Origin: an uncultured Parabacteroides sp.
GTDB taxonomy: Bacteria > Bacteroidota > Bacteroidia > Bacteroidales > Tannerellaceae
NCBI GenBank assembly: GCA_910577325.1
Contig: CAJTMR010000028.1
Span: 1-46,762, forward strand
DNA: 46,762 bases
Direction of reading: 5' to 3'
In this document: piece by piece, positions 33,148-41,531 of the stretch
Position numbering within the stretch: position 1 is the first letter of the stretch
Layout: each line of letters opens with the position of its first letter
Program-made: the position numbers and the translations under genes
Notes under the pieces: model-generated
The model's input: only the letters and a program-made list of their open reading frames with translations
What the model was told of the DNA's origin: nothing
Databases searched by the model: none

Positions 33148-34905
33148 ATGAAAAAAATAATATCAACATTCCTTTTGGCTACCGTCTGTTCAGGTATGGC
33201 ATTAACTTCATGCGACATCGAACGACTACCAAACGGAAGCATGGCTGCCGAAGACATCACTTCGGATCCGAATACGGCCCTTGACGGTTTAGTACGCGGC
33301 GCATACGCCCAATTGAAAACATGGTCCGACCCAATGCACCGCTTAGGTGAATATTCCGGCGATAATATGATGATCCGTAAAACATCAACCGATGATTTCT
33401 TTTCATTCATCTCTTTTGCCCGTACACCACAAAACGGTCGTTTGCAAACTTTTTGGGATTATGGCTACAAGGCTGTCGCACAATCTTCCAATATAATAAA
33501 AATGATAGAAGAAGGACAGAGCGACGAGATAGACAACAAGCTTGGTGAATGCTACTACATTCGAGGCATGATGTATTTCTATCTTGCCCGTGCGTTCAGC
33601 CGGCCCTATTATCAAGCGCCAGATAAAAATTTAGGCATTCCTATCGTCAACGGAACTCCAGACGACATGAACAATATGCAATTGCCAAACCGCTCGACTG
33701 TAGCAGAAACTTACCAGCAAGCCATTTCCGACCTGAGAAAGGCCGAGAGCATGATCAATACAGACAAAGGACCTATTTACGCATCGGTAGGCGCAGCTCA
33801 AGCAATGTTGTCACGCGTTTATCTTTACATGAGTGGTACTTATTCGAATCCTAATACACAGTATGCTGATTCTGCCGTTTATTATGCTACACAGGTAATC
33901 AATTCCGGAACTTACGAACTACTTTCCCGCGAAGACTTTATGCAGTATAATACATTTACTCCTGAAAATAACCCTGAATCCATCTTTTGTATAAAGCGTG
34001 TCGCTTCGGAATTTTCGGGTTACGACCATTATTATGGCGTAGGCGGAATGTATGCTAATATCGGCGGCATGGGTTGGGGTGAAATGTTTGCCAGCAGCAA
34101 ATACCTCGACCTGCTGAACGAAACCGGACGCAACGACTGGAGACCGGACAGCAAGAAGATTGTGGATGCACGTGCCAACTTCATTGAACCGCAATACAAA
34201 ATAGACAGTGAAGGCAATTACACAAGAGTGTTCCGCTTCATAAACAACCTATATAACAATGGTATACAGAGTGGATATTATTACCAGCAGTTCAAGATGA
34301 CCGGCGATAATACCTGCACAGACGGAACTGTCACCTATACACTCACACCCAGTTCGGACAAGGCGGCAGAGGAATACTTTTCCATTCAATATGAAGGAAA
34401 TACTTATACTGGTGTTATCGATTATGAAATGTTGTTGAACAACGGACATCCGGAATTCTACATCGTAAAATGTTCCCGCGAAGGCGAAGATTCGCACTTG
34501 CATTCTCCTGTCATCTCCCGCTTGGGTGAAATTTATCTAAACCGAGCAGAAGCCTATGCTAAATTGGGGAGATACGGTGAAGCTTTAAGCGATTTGAATA
34601 CAATCCGCGAACGTTCTCTTCCGGGAGAGGGTTATGCTTCTTTGGACGCAACAACCGCTCCTTCCTTAATTGACAAAGAACGTCAATTGGAATTAGCTTA
34701 TCAGGCTGAACGCAGTTATGACGTGTTCCGCAACGGAGGCACGTTAACACGACATTTCCCTGGTGCTCATAATGCCATGGAAGATGTCCCAGCTACGGAC
34801 TATCGAGTCACTTACTACATCCCGCAAAATGCCATCAACGCTTATCCAAACGGAAGTACGCTAACACAAAATCCGACAGATAACAGTGGCGTTATTTTGA
34901 ATTAA
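33148..34905 (+). CDS. SusD/RagB-family surface lipoprotein
   Basis: The 585-residue lipoprotein has a signal ending LTSC, with Cys22 as lipid attachment site. SusD proteins cap the SusC pore and bind nutrient glycans or peptides. The SusD-like N-terminal domain (AYAQLKTWSDPMHRLGEYSGDNM, about 50-72) and TPR-like helices (DNKLGECYYIRGMMYFYLARAF, about 130-151) are visible. The RagB/SusD C-terminal block reads RLGEIYLNRAEAYAKLGRYGEALSDLNTIRER in full, here about 452-483. It follows SusC by 13 bp and is closed by a terminator. Confidence 0.94.
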   Translation: MKKIISTFLLATVCSGMALTSCDIERLPNGSMAAEDITSDPNTALDGLVRGAYAQLKTWSDPMHRLGEYSGDNMMIRKTSTDDFFSFISFARTPQNGRLQTFWDYGYKAVAQSSNIIKMIEEGQSDEIDNKLGECYYIRGMMYFYLARAFSRPYYQAPDKNLGIPIVNGTPDDMNNMQLPNRSTVAETYQQAISDLRKAESMINTDKGPIYASVGAAQAMLSRVYLYMSGTYSNPNTQYADSAVYYATQVINSGTYELLSREDFMQYNTFTPENNPESIFCIKRVASEFSGYDHYYGVGGMYANIGGMGWGEMFASSKYLDLLNETGRNDWRPDSKKIVDARANFIEPQYKIDSEGNYTRVFRFINNLYNNGIQSGYYYQQFKMTGDNTCTDGTVTYTLTPSSDKAAEEYFSIQYEGNTYTGVIDYEMLLNNGHPEFYIVKCSREGEDSHLHSPVISRLGEIYLNRAEAYAKLGRYGEALSDLNTIRERSLPGEGYASLDATTAPSLIDKERQLELAYQAERSYDVFRNGGTLTRHFPGAHNAMEDVPATDYRVTYYIPQNAINAYPNGSTLTQNPTDNSGVILN

Positions 34906-34911
34906 CAATAC

Positions 34912-34948
34912 ATTAGAGAGTATGTTGGTTTTCGACATACTCTCTAAT
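34912..34948 (+). terminator. Terminator after the SusCD pair
   Basis: ATTAGAGAGTATGT (34912-34925) and ACATACTCTCTAAT (34935-34948) form a perfect 14-bp stem with a nine-base loop. The downstream sequence is only moderately T-rich. Confidence 0.7.
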
Positions 34949-35615
34949 ATACATTTCACACATATACTTTATCTAATGCACAAGGCGGACAAGGTATCTG
35001 ACAAATATCAACACATAAACAAAACCTATCCGAGAGGATAAATAAATTTATTATTTGAGAGATGAGCATAAAAGCCTCTTCCTCTGTCAGGACAGCCGCC
35101 CCAAAATCATAAAGCGTCCATCTGTTTTCGCCACCGACCGATACGGACTGAATACATACATGTTTTTGCAAAAACAACTATCACACTATCATATCCGCCT
35201 GTATATTACTTTAAACCAATATGTTATAGCATGATAGTTGCCGTTTTCTACTATCATTCATCTATCATAACTATCATGGTGAAAAACGATAACATCCTGT
35301 GTGTCAATTATACGATAAAAACAGGGACCGTCCGGGAACAGGGGCAAAACATGTTAAAACGGCTTCTTTTTTCATCAAGACAGGCTTTTCTTTTGTCAAA
35401 AACAGCTTTTAAAGCTGCTTGAGACCCGGGTGTCCCCACCATGTAGACCCGGGTGTGGGAAAGGTGCAGACCCGGGTCTGCGCGAAGCCCTGACGGGGAT
35501 ACACCGATGTTTATCCGCCATGTTGGAGGTGTTTTTATGCCCTGTTTTTGCATCTTTTTCACCGATGGCTATTTTTACCTATCTGCCAAGATGTAAAACA
35601 TTAATCCTTCCCTCC
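34949..35615. other. Intergenic region holding repeat copy 2
   Basis: From the SusCD terminator to the DUF486 stop codon there is no supportable gene. Positions 35103-35560 are copy 2 of the long repeat. 34949-35102 is AT-rich and includes a short symmetric ATAAATAAATTTATTAT stretch; 35561-35615 shows nothing recognisable. Confidence 0.7.
35103..35560 (+). repeat. Dispersed 458-bp repeat, copy 2
   Basis: This is the second copy of the repeat at 1096-1553, in the same orientation. The bounding inverted pair TGCAAAAACA/TGTTTTTGCA is at 35167-35176 and 35543-35552, again 386 bp apart end to end. ACTATCA heptamers are at 35177, 35185, 35250 and 35270, with an inverted ATGATAGT at 35231. CCCGGG cores are at 35425, 35448 and 35471, keeping the 23-bp spacing, and GCAGACCCGGGTCTGC is intact at 35466-35481. 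Every motif has the same 34,006-bp offset from copy 1, so this core has no indels. It lies between convergent SusD and DUF486 genes. Confidence 0.9.
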
Positions 35616-35987
35616 CTATTTCTTAAACACCAGATAAACCGCCGCCACCAGAAACACGAATGCCAACGCATGGTTCCACTTAAACGACTCGCCTTTAAAG
35701 GCGATCGAACTGAAACCGACAAAGACAACCAGCGTAATCACCTCCTGGATCACCTTCAACTGGATCAGGCTGAACGGCCCGCCACTATCACGAAATCCCA
35801 TCCGGTTTGCCGGAACCTGAAAACAATACTCGAAAAAGGCTAAAAACCAACTGAACAAAACGACACCGATCAACGGTAGATGTTCGAACCAACTGAACTG
35901 CTGCCTCATCTTCAGATGCCCGTACCAGGCACACGTCATAAAGATATTGGATACAACCAATAACAAAATAGTATAAAATCCTTGCAT
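35616..35987 (-). CDS. DUF486 (DMT-like) membrane protein
   Basis: This 123-residue protein is almost wholly hydrophobic, with four predicted membrane helices. It matches DUF486, a small drug/metabolite-transporter-like family: FYTILLLVVSNIFMTCAWYGH at the start, WFLAFFEYCFQVPANRMG (about 47-64) and FKWNHALAFVFLVAAVYLVF at the end. The transported compound, if any, is unknown. It is eight bases downstream of the TtcA-like gene on the same strand, with the spacer inside an ATAAATC repeat. Confidence 0.88.
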   Translation of the reverse strand: MQGFYTILLLVVSNIFMTCAWYGHLKMRQQFSWFEHLPLIGVVLFSWFLAFFEYCFQVPANRMGFRDSGGPFSLIQLKVIQEVITLVVFVGFSSIAFKGESFKWNHALAFVFLVAAVYLVFKK

Positions 35988-35992
35988 GATAA

Positions 35993-36018
35993 GATTTATG
36001 ATTTGTGATTTATGATTT
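35993..36018 (-). repeat. ATAAATC repeat at the ttcA-DUF486 junction
   Basis: Read on the minus strand, AAAATCATAAATCACAAATC and following bases encode the last residues and stop codon of the TtcA-like protein (INHKS-stop). They leave only a few bases before the DUF486 start codon. Confidence 0.65.
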
Positions 36019-36751
36019 TAGGAAGATAATCCTCCTGAATATTCGACATACTGCTCCAAAGGCTATAACGTGCCTCCGGATTGATCGCTTCCAGACGCGA
36101 CAACACCTCTTTCATATCCGAACGGCTGGAACCGGATTCATACGGGCAATTCTTGATTTGTTTCCGGTATCCCCTCCACGCAGCAATCCGGGTCAAGTCT
36201 TTCTCCTCCACCAAACACATAGGCCGGATGATCTCCATCTCGAACTTATCCATCTTCAAACGCGGCGGCATGGTTCCGATCGCTCCCTGGTGGATCATGT
36301 TCATCAGGAGCGTTTCGAGAATATCATCCTGGTGATGCCCCAGGGCGATCTTGTTGCAACTGTGCAGCTTCGCGATATCGAACAAGGCTTTCCGCCGTGT
36401 CCACGAACAAAGGAAACAAGGGGATTTGCGGGTATCGGTCGAAGCGTCGAAACTCGTCTCATGCACGAAAAAAGGAAGCCCATGCTCGTCGGCCCGGCTT
36501 TTCAGGTAATCGATATCCGAACGGTACGGGATATTAGACATTACGATATGTGTCACGACTACTTCAAACCGGGGCCGGAAGATTTTGGAACGGCGACCTA
36601 ACAAGTCCACCAGCGCCAAGGAATCCTTTCCGCCCGACAGGCCGATCAATATGCGGTCGCCATCCACAATAAGGCCATATTCGAATATCGCCTTTTTAAC
36701 TTTCTCTTCTACTTTGCGAAACAGGAGTTCTTCTTCTGTCAACTTTGCCAT
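35996..36751 (-). CDS. ttcA: TtcA-like tRNA 2-thiocytidine synthase
   Basis: This 251-residue PP-loop ATPase probably thiolates cytidine 32 of tRNAs. The ATP-binding loop LSGGKDSLAL is at about 38-47. Cys112 and Cys115 form the CxxC pair in SPCFLCSW, and Cys202 in KNCPYESG is the third cysteine, matching the iron-sulfur ligands known for TtcA. GHHQDDILETLLMNM (about 138-152) is the conserved second nucleotide block. It is shorter than the ~310-residue E. coli protein, which is common outside Proteobacteria. The last residues (NHKS) come from a repeat sequence. The symbol is by family; a related thiolase is possible. Confidence 0.88.
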   Translation of the reverse strand: MAKLTEEELLFRKVEEKVKKAIFEYGLIVDGDRILIGLSGGKDSLALVDLLGRRSKIFRPRFEVVVTHIVMSNIPYRSDIDYLKSRADEHGLPFFVHETSFDASTDTRKSPCFLCSWTRRKALFDIAKLHSCNKIALGHHQDDILETLLMNMIHQGAIGTMPPRLKMDKFEMEIIRPMCLVEEKDLTRIAAWRGYRKQIKNCPYESGSSRSDMKEVLSRLEAINPEARYSLWSSMSNIQEDYLPKIINHKS

Positions 36752-36796
36752 ATTATTTTTTCAATCGGGTACAAAATTACATATTTATCCAGCGAA

Positions 36797-36829
36797 TTGC
36801 ATCCTCTACTAAAAATATTCTTATCTTTG
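36797..36829 (+). promoter_or_regulatory. Promoter of the TPR/PD40 gene
   Basis: TTG (36797-36799), a 22-bp spacer and TATCTTTG (36822-36829) fit the Bacteroidales pattern. On the minus strand, TAATTTTG (forward 36772-36779) is a candidate -7 for the divergent ttcA-like gene. Confidence 0.5.
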
Positions 36830-36863
36830 AAACTGCATAATTATATCACATAATTGAGATACG

Positions 36864-38303
36864 ATGAACTGGTTATCTGATAAACTGTTTTATACAATAG
36901 GAATTACATTACTCTGCGGCGGACTGCATGCACAAAGTCTGGCCGAAGCTAAGAAATTATACAATGACGGAAAGTATTCGGAAGCAAAGCCTGCCTTTGA
37001 AAAGCTGGTCAAACAAGCGCCGGGCAACTCTTCCTACAATCATTGGTATGGCGTCTGCTGTTACGAAACCGGCGACCTGGCCGGTGCGGAAAAACATCTG
37101 AAAGTTGCTGTCAAGCGTAAGGTACAGGAAGCATACCGCTACATGTCCGAAGTCTACTTCAAGACCTATCGTTTCGACGAAGCCGGTGAAATGCTGGAAG
37201 AATACATCAACCTGCTGACAAAGAAAAAGCAGGACCCGCAACCGTTCGAAGCCAAGCTCGACCTGGCAAACGATGCACAACGCATGATGGAAAAGGTGGA
37301 AGACGTGCAGATCATCGATAGTCTGGTCGTGGACAAAGAGGATTTCCTTTCCGCCTATATCCTGAGCGAAGAAAGCGGCACGCTCGATTCCTACAAAGAG
37401 TTCTTCCGGACAAACGAACCTGTCAGTTCGACCGTCTACAAGAACCAGAAAGGCGACAAGATCTACTATGCCCATTCGACAGAAGGCGACCGCTATTGCC
37501 TCTTCACCCAGTCCATGCTTATGGACGAATGGGGAGACGAAAAACAGTTGCCGATGAATATCAACAGCAACGACGACGACAACTACCCGTTCGTCCTTTC
37601 GGACGGCGCCACGATCTATTATTCCTCCAAAGGGAACGGCTCGATTGGCGGTTATGACCTCTTCGTCACGCGTTACAACATCAATTCCGACACGTATCTG
37701 GCGCCGGAACAGTTAGGGATGCCGTTCAATTCGCCCTACAACGACTATATGATGGTCTTCGACGAAGTGAAAGGATTGGGATGGTTCGTCTCCGACCGTT
37801 TCCAGCCGGAAGGAAAGGTCTGCGTCTATCTCTTTATCCCGAACCCCGAACACAAACGGGTGGAGAGCGAAGACATAGATGTGAAACGCGCCCGTGCAGC
37901 GATCACTTCCATACGGGATTCCTGGAAAGAAAGTTCCGGCTATACCGACCTGATTCGCTTGTCACATACGGAAATGCCTTACGGGGAAGAAAAGATCGAA
38001 AAGGATTTTGAATTCATCATCGGTAATAATATCATCTATTACAAACTGGATGAGATCAATAGCCCCGAAGCCAAGAGCTACTACGAAAAGGTGGTTGCCC
38101 TGAACAAGCAGATCAAAGAACTGGACGAAAAGCTCGACGGCCTGCGCGCTTCCTATTCCGAAGGCAACAAGGCACGCAAAGAACAGTTGAAGCCAGCCAT
38201 CCTGCAAGCGGAAGAACAACTGGACGCCCTGTTGGAACAGCCCGGCGAGTTGGAAAAGAAAGCTCGTAATGCAGAAATCAATTATCTGAAAAACAAACGA
38301 TAA
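36864..38303 (+). CDS. Exported TPR and PD40-repeat protein
   Basis: The 479-residue protein has a signal peptide (about 1-24, ending GGLHA). TPR repeats span about 25-130 (AEAKKLYNDGKYSEAKPAFE, YRFDEAGEMLEEYINLL). A beta-propeller region with PD40/WD40-like blades runs from about 185-340 (DNYPFVLSDGATIYYSSKG). A charged coiled coil makes up the C-terminus (about 400-479). This resembles the front part of Bacteroidetes OmpA-family TPR proteins but lacks the peptidoglycan-binding OmpA domain. It probably acts as an envelope scaffold. It is 10 bp before nfeD, so it is co-transcribed with nfeD and floA. Confidence 0.82.
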   Translation: MNWLSDKLFYTIGITLLCGGLHAQSLAEAKKLYNDGKYSEAKPAFEKLVKQAPGNSSYNHWYGVCCYETGDLAGAEKHLKVAVKRKVQEAYRYMSEVYFKTYRFDEAGEMLEEYINLLTKKKQDPQPFEAKLDLANDAQRMMEKVEDVQIIDSLVVDKEDFLSAYILSEESGTLDSYKEFFRTNEPVSSTVYKNQKGDKIYYAHSTEGDRYCLFTQSMLMDEWGDEKQLPMNINSNDDDNYPFVLSDGATIYYSSKGNGSIGGYDLFVTRYNINSDTYLAPEQLGMPFNSPYNDYMMVFDEVKGLGWFVSDRFQPEGKVCVYLFIPNPEHKRVESEDIDVKRARAAITSIRDSWKESSGYTDLIRLSHTEMPYGEEKIEKDFEFIIGNNIIYYKLDEINSPEAKSYYEKVVALNKQIKELDEKLDGLRASYSEGNKARKEQLKPAILQAEEQLDALLEQPGELEKKARNAEINYLKNKR

Positions 38304-38313
38304 TACGACTGTC

Positions 38314-38796
38314 ATGATATTCGAAACGCTCATCATCGCTTTCCTTATGGTTGTAGCCATCGTGCTCATCCTGCTGGAAATATTTATGTTGCCGGGAATA
38401 ACGGTGGCTGGTGTCGGAGGATTCATTTTTGCTGCCGGAGGGTTGATCTATGCCTACTCGGTAGATACGTTGGCGGGGAATGTGACACTGGCAGTTTCAT
38501 TACTCGTATTTGCAGCTACCTTTGTCTGGTTGCTTCGTTCAAAATCCTTTAGCCGGGTGGCCTTGAAAACCGACGTAGATTCCAGGTTAGTGTCCAGCCG
38601 GGACTTAGGGATCATACCGGGCGACGAAGGACTCACGCTCTCCCGCCTCGCTCCTATCGGAAAAGCTCGTATCAACGGGATTATGGTGGAAGCTAAGTCT
38701 ATGGATGAGCTGATAGATGAAAACACGCCAGTCGAAGTGGTGCGTGTCGACAGCAATAATATAATCGTGAAAAGAAAAATAAATCATAATTCATAA
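38314..38796 (+). CDS. NfeD-like membrane protein (short form)
   Basis: This 160-residue protein has about three membrane helices (IIAFLMVVAIVLILLEIFMLPG, GGFIFAAGGLIYAYSV, LAVSLLVFAATFVWLL) followed by an OB-fold-like C-terminal domain (about 80-155, EGLTLSRLAPIGKARINGI). It lacks the ClpP-like protease domain of long NfeD proteins. Short NfeD proteins pair with flotillins at membrane microdomains, and floA is indeed next, 17 bp away. Its final residues KINHNS and stop codon are encoded by an ATAAATC repeat. Confidence 0.88.
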   Translation: MIFETLIIAFLMVVAIVLILLEIFMLPGITVAGVGGFIFAAGGLIYAYSVDTLAGNVTLAVSLLVFAATFVWLLRSKSFSRVALKTDVDSRLVSSRDLGIIPGDEGLTLSRLAPIGKARINGIMVEAKSMDELIDENTPVEVVRVDSNNIIVKRKINHNS

Positions 38797-38805
38797 ATCA
38801 TAATT
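38779..38805 (+). repeat. ATAAATC repeat over the nfeD stop
   Basis: AAATCATAATTCATAAATCATAAT-type sequence encodes the end of the NfeD-like protein, including its TAA, and continues to 8 bases before the floA start. Confidence 0.65.
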
Positions 38806-38813
38806 CTACTCAC

Positions 38814-39806
38814 ATGGAAATGACCTTTGTGCCTCTCGCCCTCTTGGGAGCAGCGATATTGCTGCTGGCAATTTTCTTTTATTATGTGCCGTTCCTCCTG
38901 TGGATCTCGGCAAAAGTTTCAGGTGTCAACATCTCGCTGATACAGCTTTTCCTGATGCGTATCCGCAATGTGCCGCCTTATGTCATCACCCGCGCCATGA
39001 TCGAAGCACACAAAGCCGGCCTGAAAACGCTGACCCGTGACGAACTGGAAGCGCATTATCTGGCAGGCGGACATGTCGAGAAGGTTGTCCATGCCCTTGT
39101 TTCCGCATCGAAAGCGAACATCGACCTCCCTTTCCAGATGGCAACCGCCATCGACCTGGCAGGACGTGACGTATTCGAAGCCGTACAGATGTCGGTAAAT
39201 CCGAAAGTCATCGACACACCTCCCGTTACAGCCGTTGCCAAAGACGGTATCCAGTTGATCGCCAAAGCGCGTGTGACGGTCCGTGCCAACATCAAGCAGT
39301 TGGTCGGTGGTGCCGGCGAAGAAACGATCCTGGCCCGTGTCGGCGAAGGTATCGTATCCTCCATCGGTTCATCCGAAAATCACAAGACGGTACTGGAGAA
39401 CCCGGATTCTATCTCCAAGCTTGTGCTCCGCAAAGGGCTGGACGCCGGAACTGCTTTCGAAATCCTGTCTATCGACATTGCCGATATCGACATAGGTAAG
39501 AACATCGGTGCATTCCTTCAAATGGACCAGGCTCAGGCCGACAAGAATATCGCCCAGGCAAAAGCCGAAGAACGTCGTGCCATGGCCGTTGCAGTCGAAC
39601 AGGAAATGAAAGCCAAAGCACAGGAAGCCCGTGCGAAGGTTATCGAAGCCGAAGCCGAAGTGCCAAAGGCCATGGCTGAAGCTTTCCGCAGTGGCAATTT
39701 GGGTATCATGGACTATTATAAGATGAAGAATATAGAAGCAGACACCAGCATGCGCGAAGCAATCGCCAAACCGTCAAGCGCACCTTCAAAACCATTAAAA
39801 GACTAA
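38814..39806 (+). CDS. floA: Flotillin-like protein FloA
   Basis: This 330-residue protein matches the FloA (UPF0365/YqfA) family of membrane-microdomain scaffolds. An N-terminal membrane hairpin (about 5-30, LALLGAAILLLAIFFYYVPFL) is followed by the SPFH-like domain (about 35-190, with VTAVAKDGIQLIAKARVTVR). An alanine/glutamate/lysine-rich coiled coil comes next (about 235-290, QAKAEERRAMAVAVEQEMKA). The conserved DIADIDIGKNIGAFLQMDQAQAD links them. It assembles with NfeD just upstream. The length is normal. Confidence 0.95.
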   Translation: MEMTFVPLALLGAAILLLAIFFYYVPFLLWISAKVSGVNISLIQLFLMRIRNVPPYVITRAMIEAHKAGLKTLTRDELEAHYLAGGHVEKVVHALVSASKANIDLPFQMATAIDLAGRDVFEAVQMSVNPKVIDTPPVTAVAKDGIQLIAKARVTVRANIKQLVGGAGEETILARVGEGIVSSIGSSENHKTVLENPDSISKLVLRKGLDAGTAFEILSIDIADIDIGKNIGAFLQMDQAQADKNIAQAKAEERRAMAVAVEQEMKAKAQEARAKVIEAEAEVPKAMAEAFRSGNLGIMDYYKMKNIEADTSMREAIAKPSSAPSKPLKD

Positions 39807-39814
39807 CAAAGATC

Positions 39815-39876
39815 TCAGATTTATGATTTATGTGTTGATGATAAATCATAAATCTGAAATCATAAATCCGAAATCA
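39815..39876 (+). repeat. ATAAATC hairpin between floA and the phosphorylase gene
   Basis: A perfect 17-bp inverted repeat (39815-39831 with 39841-39857) has a nine-base loop. It is followed by further CATAAATCCGAAATC units up to the next start codon. It could act as an intercistronic hairpin; there is no T-tract. Confidence 0.75.
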
Positions 39877-39877
39877 A

Positions 39878-40741
39878 ATGATTGCCCCTTCCGAACTTAT
39901 CATCAATCCCGATGGCAGTTGCTTTCATCTGCATCTGAAACCGGAACAGCTTGCCGACAAGATTATTATGGTCGGCGATCCCGATCGTGTAAATACCGTT
40001 GCTTCTTACTTCGATACGAAAGAATGCGAAGTGTCCAGCCGCGAGTTCCACACCATCACCGGCACTTATAAAGGAAAGCGTATCACGACACTTTCCCATG
40101 GTATCGGGACAGATAATATCGACATCGTGCTGAACGAACTGGACGCACTGGCAAACATCGACTTTGCCAGCCGTACCATCAAACCGGAATTCCGGCAACT
40201 GACAATGGTACGGGTCGGGACTTCTGGAGGATTGCAACCGTTTGTCCCTGTCGGAACATACGTGGCTGCGGGAAAATCGATCGGGTTCGACGGAGTCCTG
40301 TATTTCTATGCCGATTCCGCTAACGTCCGCGACAAGGCGTTCGAAGCGGAACTGCTCAAACAGTTGGAATGGAAGCTTAGCGGCATTCAACCCTATGTTG
40401 TCTCTGCCGATTCTTCACTGATCGAACAGATCACGCAGGACGACATTATCCGGGGAGTGACGATTGCAGCTAACGGCTTCTACGGACCGCAAGGCCGCCA
40501 GCTTCGTTTGCCGCTGGCCGATTCCGAACTGAACCGGAAGATAGAGGCTTTCGATTTTAACGGTAGTCGGATTACGAACTTCGAAATGGAAAGTTCGTCC
40601 CTTGCCGGACTGTCCGCCCTGATGGGACACCGCGCCATGACCGTCTGTTGCATTATCGCCGGACGGGTGGCCAAAGAGATGAATACCGAATACAAAGGTT
40701 CCATGACCGGCTTGATTGAAACGGTATTGGACAGGATATGA
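39878..40741 (+). CDS. Nucleoside phosphorylase (uridine phosphorylase-like)
   Basis: This 287-residue enzyme of the PNP/UDP family cleaves nucleosides with phosphate during salvage. Phosphate-binding residues are seen in IIMVGDPDRVN (about 28-38) and VRVGTSGGLQPFVPVG (about 109-124), and substrate binding in RITNFEMESSSLAGLSALMG (about 230-249). That last block has the ribose-contacting Met-Glu. Uridine is the likeliest substrate in this subfamily, but purine nucleosides cannot be excluded. It may be the last gene of the TPR-nfeD-floA unit or an independent gene after the hairpin-rich spacer. Confidence 0.87.
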   Translation: MIAPSELIINPDGSCFHLHLKPEQLADKIIMVGDPDRVNTVASYFDTKECEVSSREFHTITGTYKGKRITTLSHGIGTDNIDIVLNELDALANIDFASRTIKPEFRQLTMVRVGTSGGLQPFVPVGTYVAAGKSIGFDGVLYFYADSANVRDKAFEAELLKQLEWKLSGIQPYVVSADSSLIEQITQDDIIRGVTIAANGFYGPQGRQLRLPLADSELNRKIEAFDFNGSRITNFEMESSSLAGLSALMGHRAMTVCCIIAGRVAKEMNTEYKGSMTGLIETVLDRI

Positions 40742-40753
40742 ATCTACACTTTA

Positions 40754-40782
40754 GCAGGAGCGGTTCACGAACCGCCCCTACT
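40754..40782. repeat. REP-like palindrome between convergent genes
   Basis: CGGTTC and GAACCG flank two bases, extended by AGGAG/CCCCT with mismatches. GC-rich hairpins like this are typical mobile REP-type elements in Bacteroidales. It sits in the 46-bp gap between the convergent phosphorylase and nitroreductase genes, where it may end transcription from both sides. Confidence 0.5.
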
Positions 40783-40787
40783 AACTT

Positions 40788-41531
40788 TTACTTGAAAAAA
40801 CCTTGCTCCCTCAATACTCTCAACAACACATCGGAAAAATATTCATTGTTGGCCTTCGTATAACGTACATCCGTAAATACCTGAGCCAATGTCTTTTTAT
40901 CATTCTCCCGTACAAATTGCTTATTTACTTCCAGTTCTTCCTTGTCGCGATACAATGTATCGATAGAAGCCCGCGTATAATCCATATAAGTCTCTTGGTG
41001 GACAACCGCTCCGAGCGGCAAGCGTTCCACTTGATCAGGTATCCCGTCGGGATAACCGACCGTGACCGTTACGATAGGAACAACCAAACGTGGGAGTGAC
41101 AAGGCATCGATAATCTTATCAGCATTATAAGCCGTCGTTCCCAAATAGCAGATACCCAGCCCTTTTTCTTCTGCTGCCGTACAGAAACTCTGGGCAAACA
41201 GCATCGCATCGATAGTCGAAGCGATAAAAGTCTGGAAATTATCGAAACCGGCCACGGCATCGCGCTGTTCCGCCCATTTCACAAAGCGATTAGCATCGGC
41301 ACAGAAAGTAAGCACAACCGGGGCTGCCGTAACCATCGGCTGATTGAAATGGGCAGGAGCCAACTTTTCCTTATTCGCCTTATCGCGAGTAATGACCACG
41401 CTATACAGTTGCATATTTCCCGTATTAGACGCACGGGTAGCTACTTCCAGCAATTCATTCAACAAAGCATCCGGAATATCCTGAGCCGTATATTTACGGA
41501 TCGTCCGTCTGTTTTTCATATTTTCCAACAT
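40788..41531 (-). CDS. Nitroreductase family FMN protein
   Basis: This 247-residue protein matches the NfsA/Frp-like nitroreductases, which use FMN and NAD(P)H. The FMN-binding start NRRTIRKYTAQDIPDALLNELLEVATRASNTGNMQ (shown in part as NRRTIRKY and ATRASNTGNMQ) is at about 7-41. The middle shows GLGICYLGTTAYNADKII (about 125-142) and the end of the core VPIVTVTVGYPD. The substrate (quinones, nitro compounds or flavin) is unknown. It stands alone on the minus strand, with a 430-bp upstream region. Confidence 0.87.
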   Translation of the reverse strand: MLENMKNRRTIRKYTAQDIPDALLNELLEVATRASNTGNMQLYSVVITRDKANKEKLAPAHFNQPMVTAAPVVLTFCADANRFVKWAEQRDAVAGFDNFQTFIASTIDAMLFAQSFCTAAEEKGLGICYLGTTAYNADKIIDALSLPRLVVPIVTVTVGYPDGIPDQVERLPLGAVVHQETYMDYTRASIDTLYRDKEELEVNKQFVRENDKKTLAQVFTDVRYTKANNEYFSDVLLRVLREQGFFK

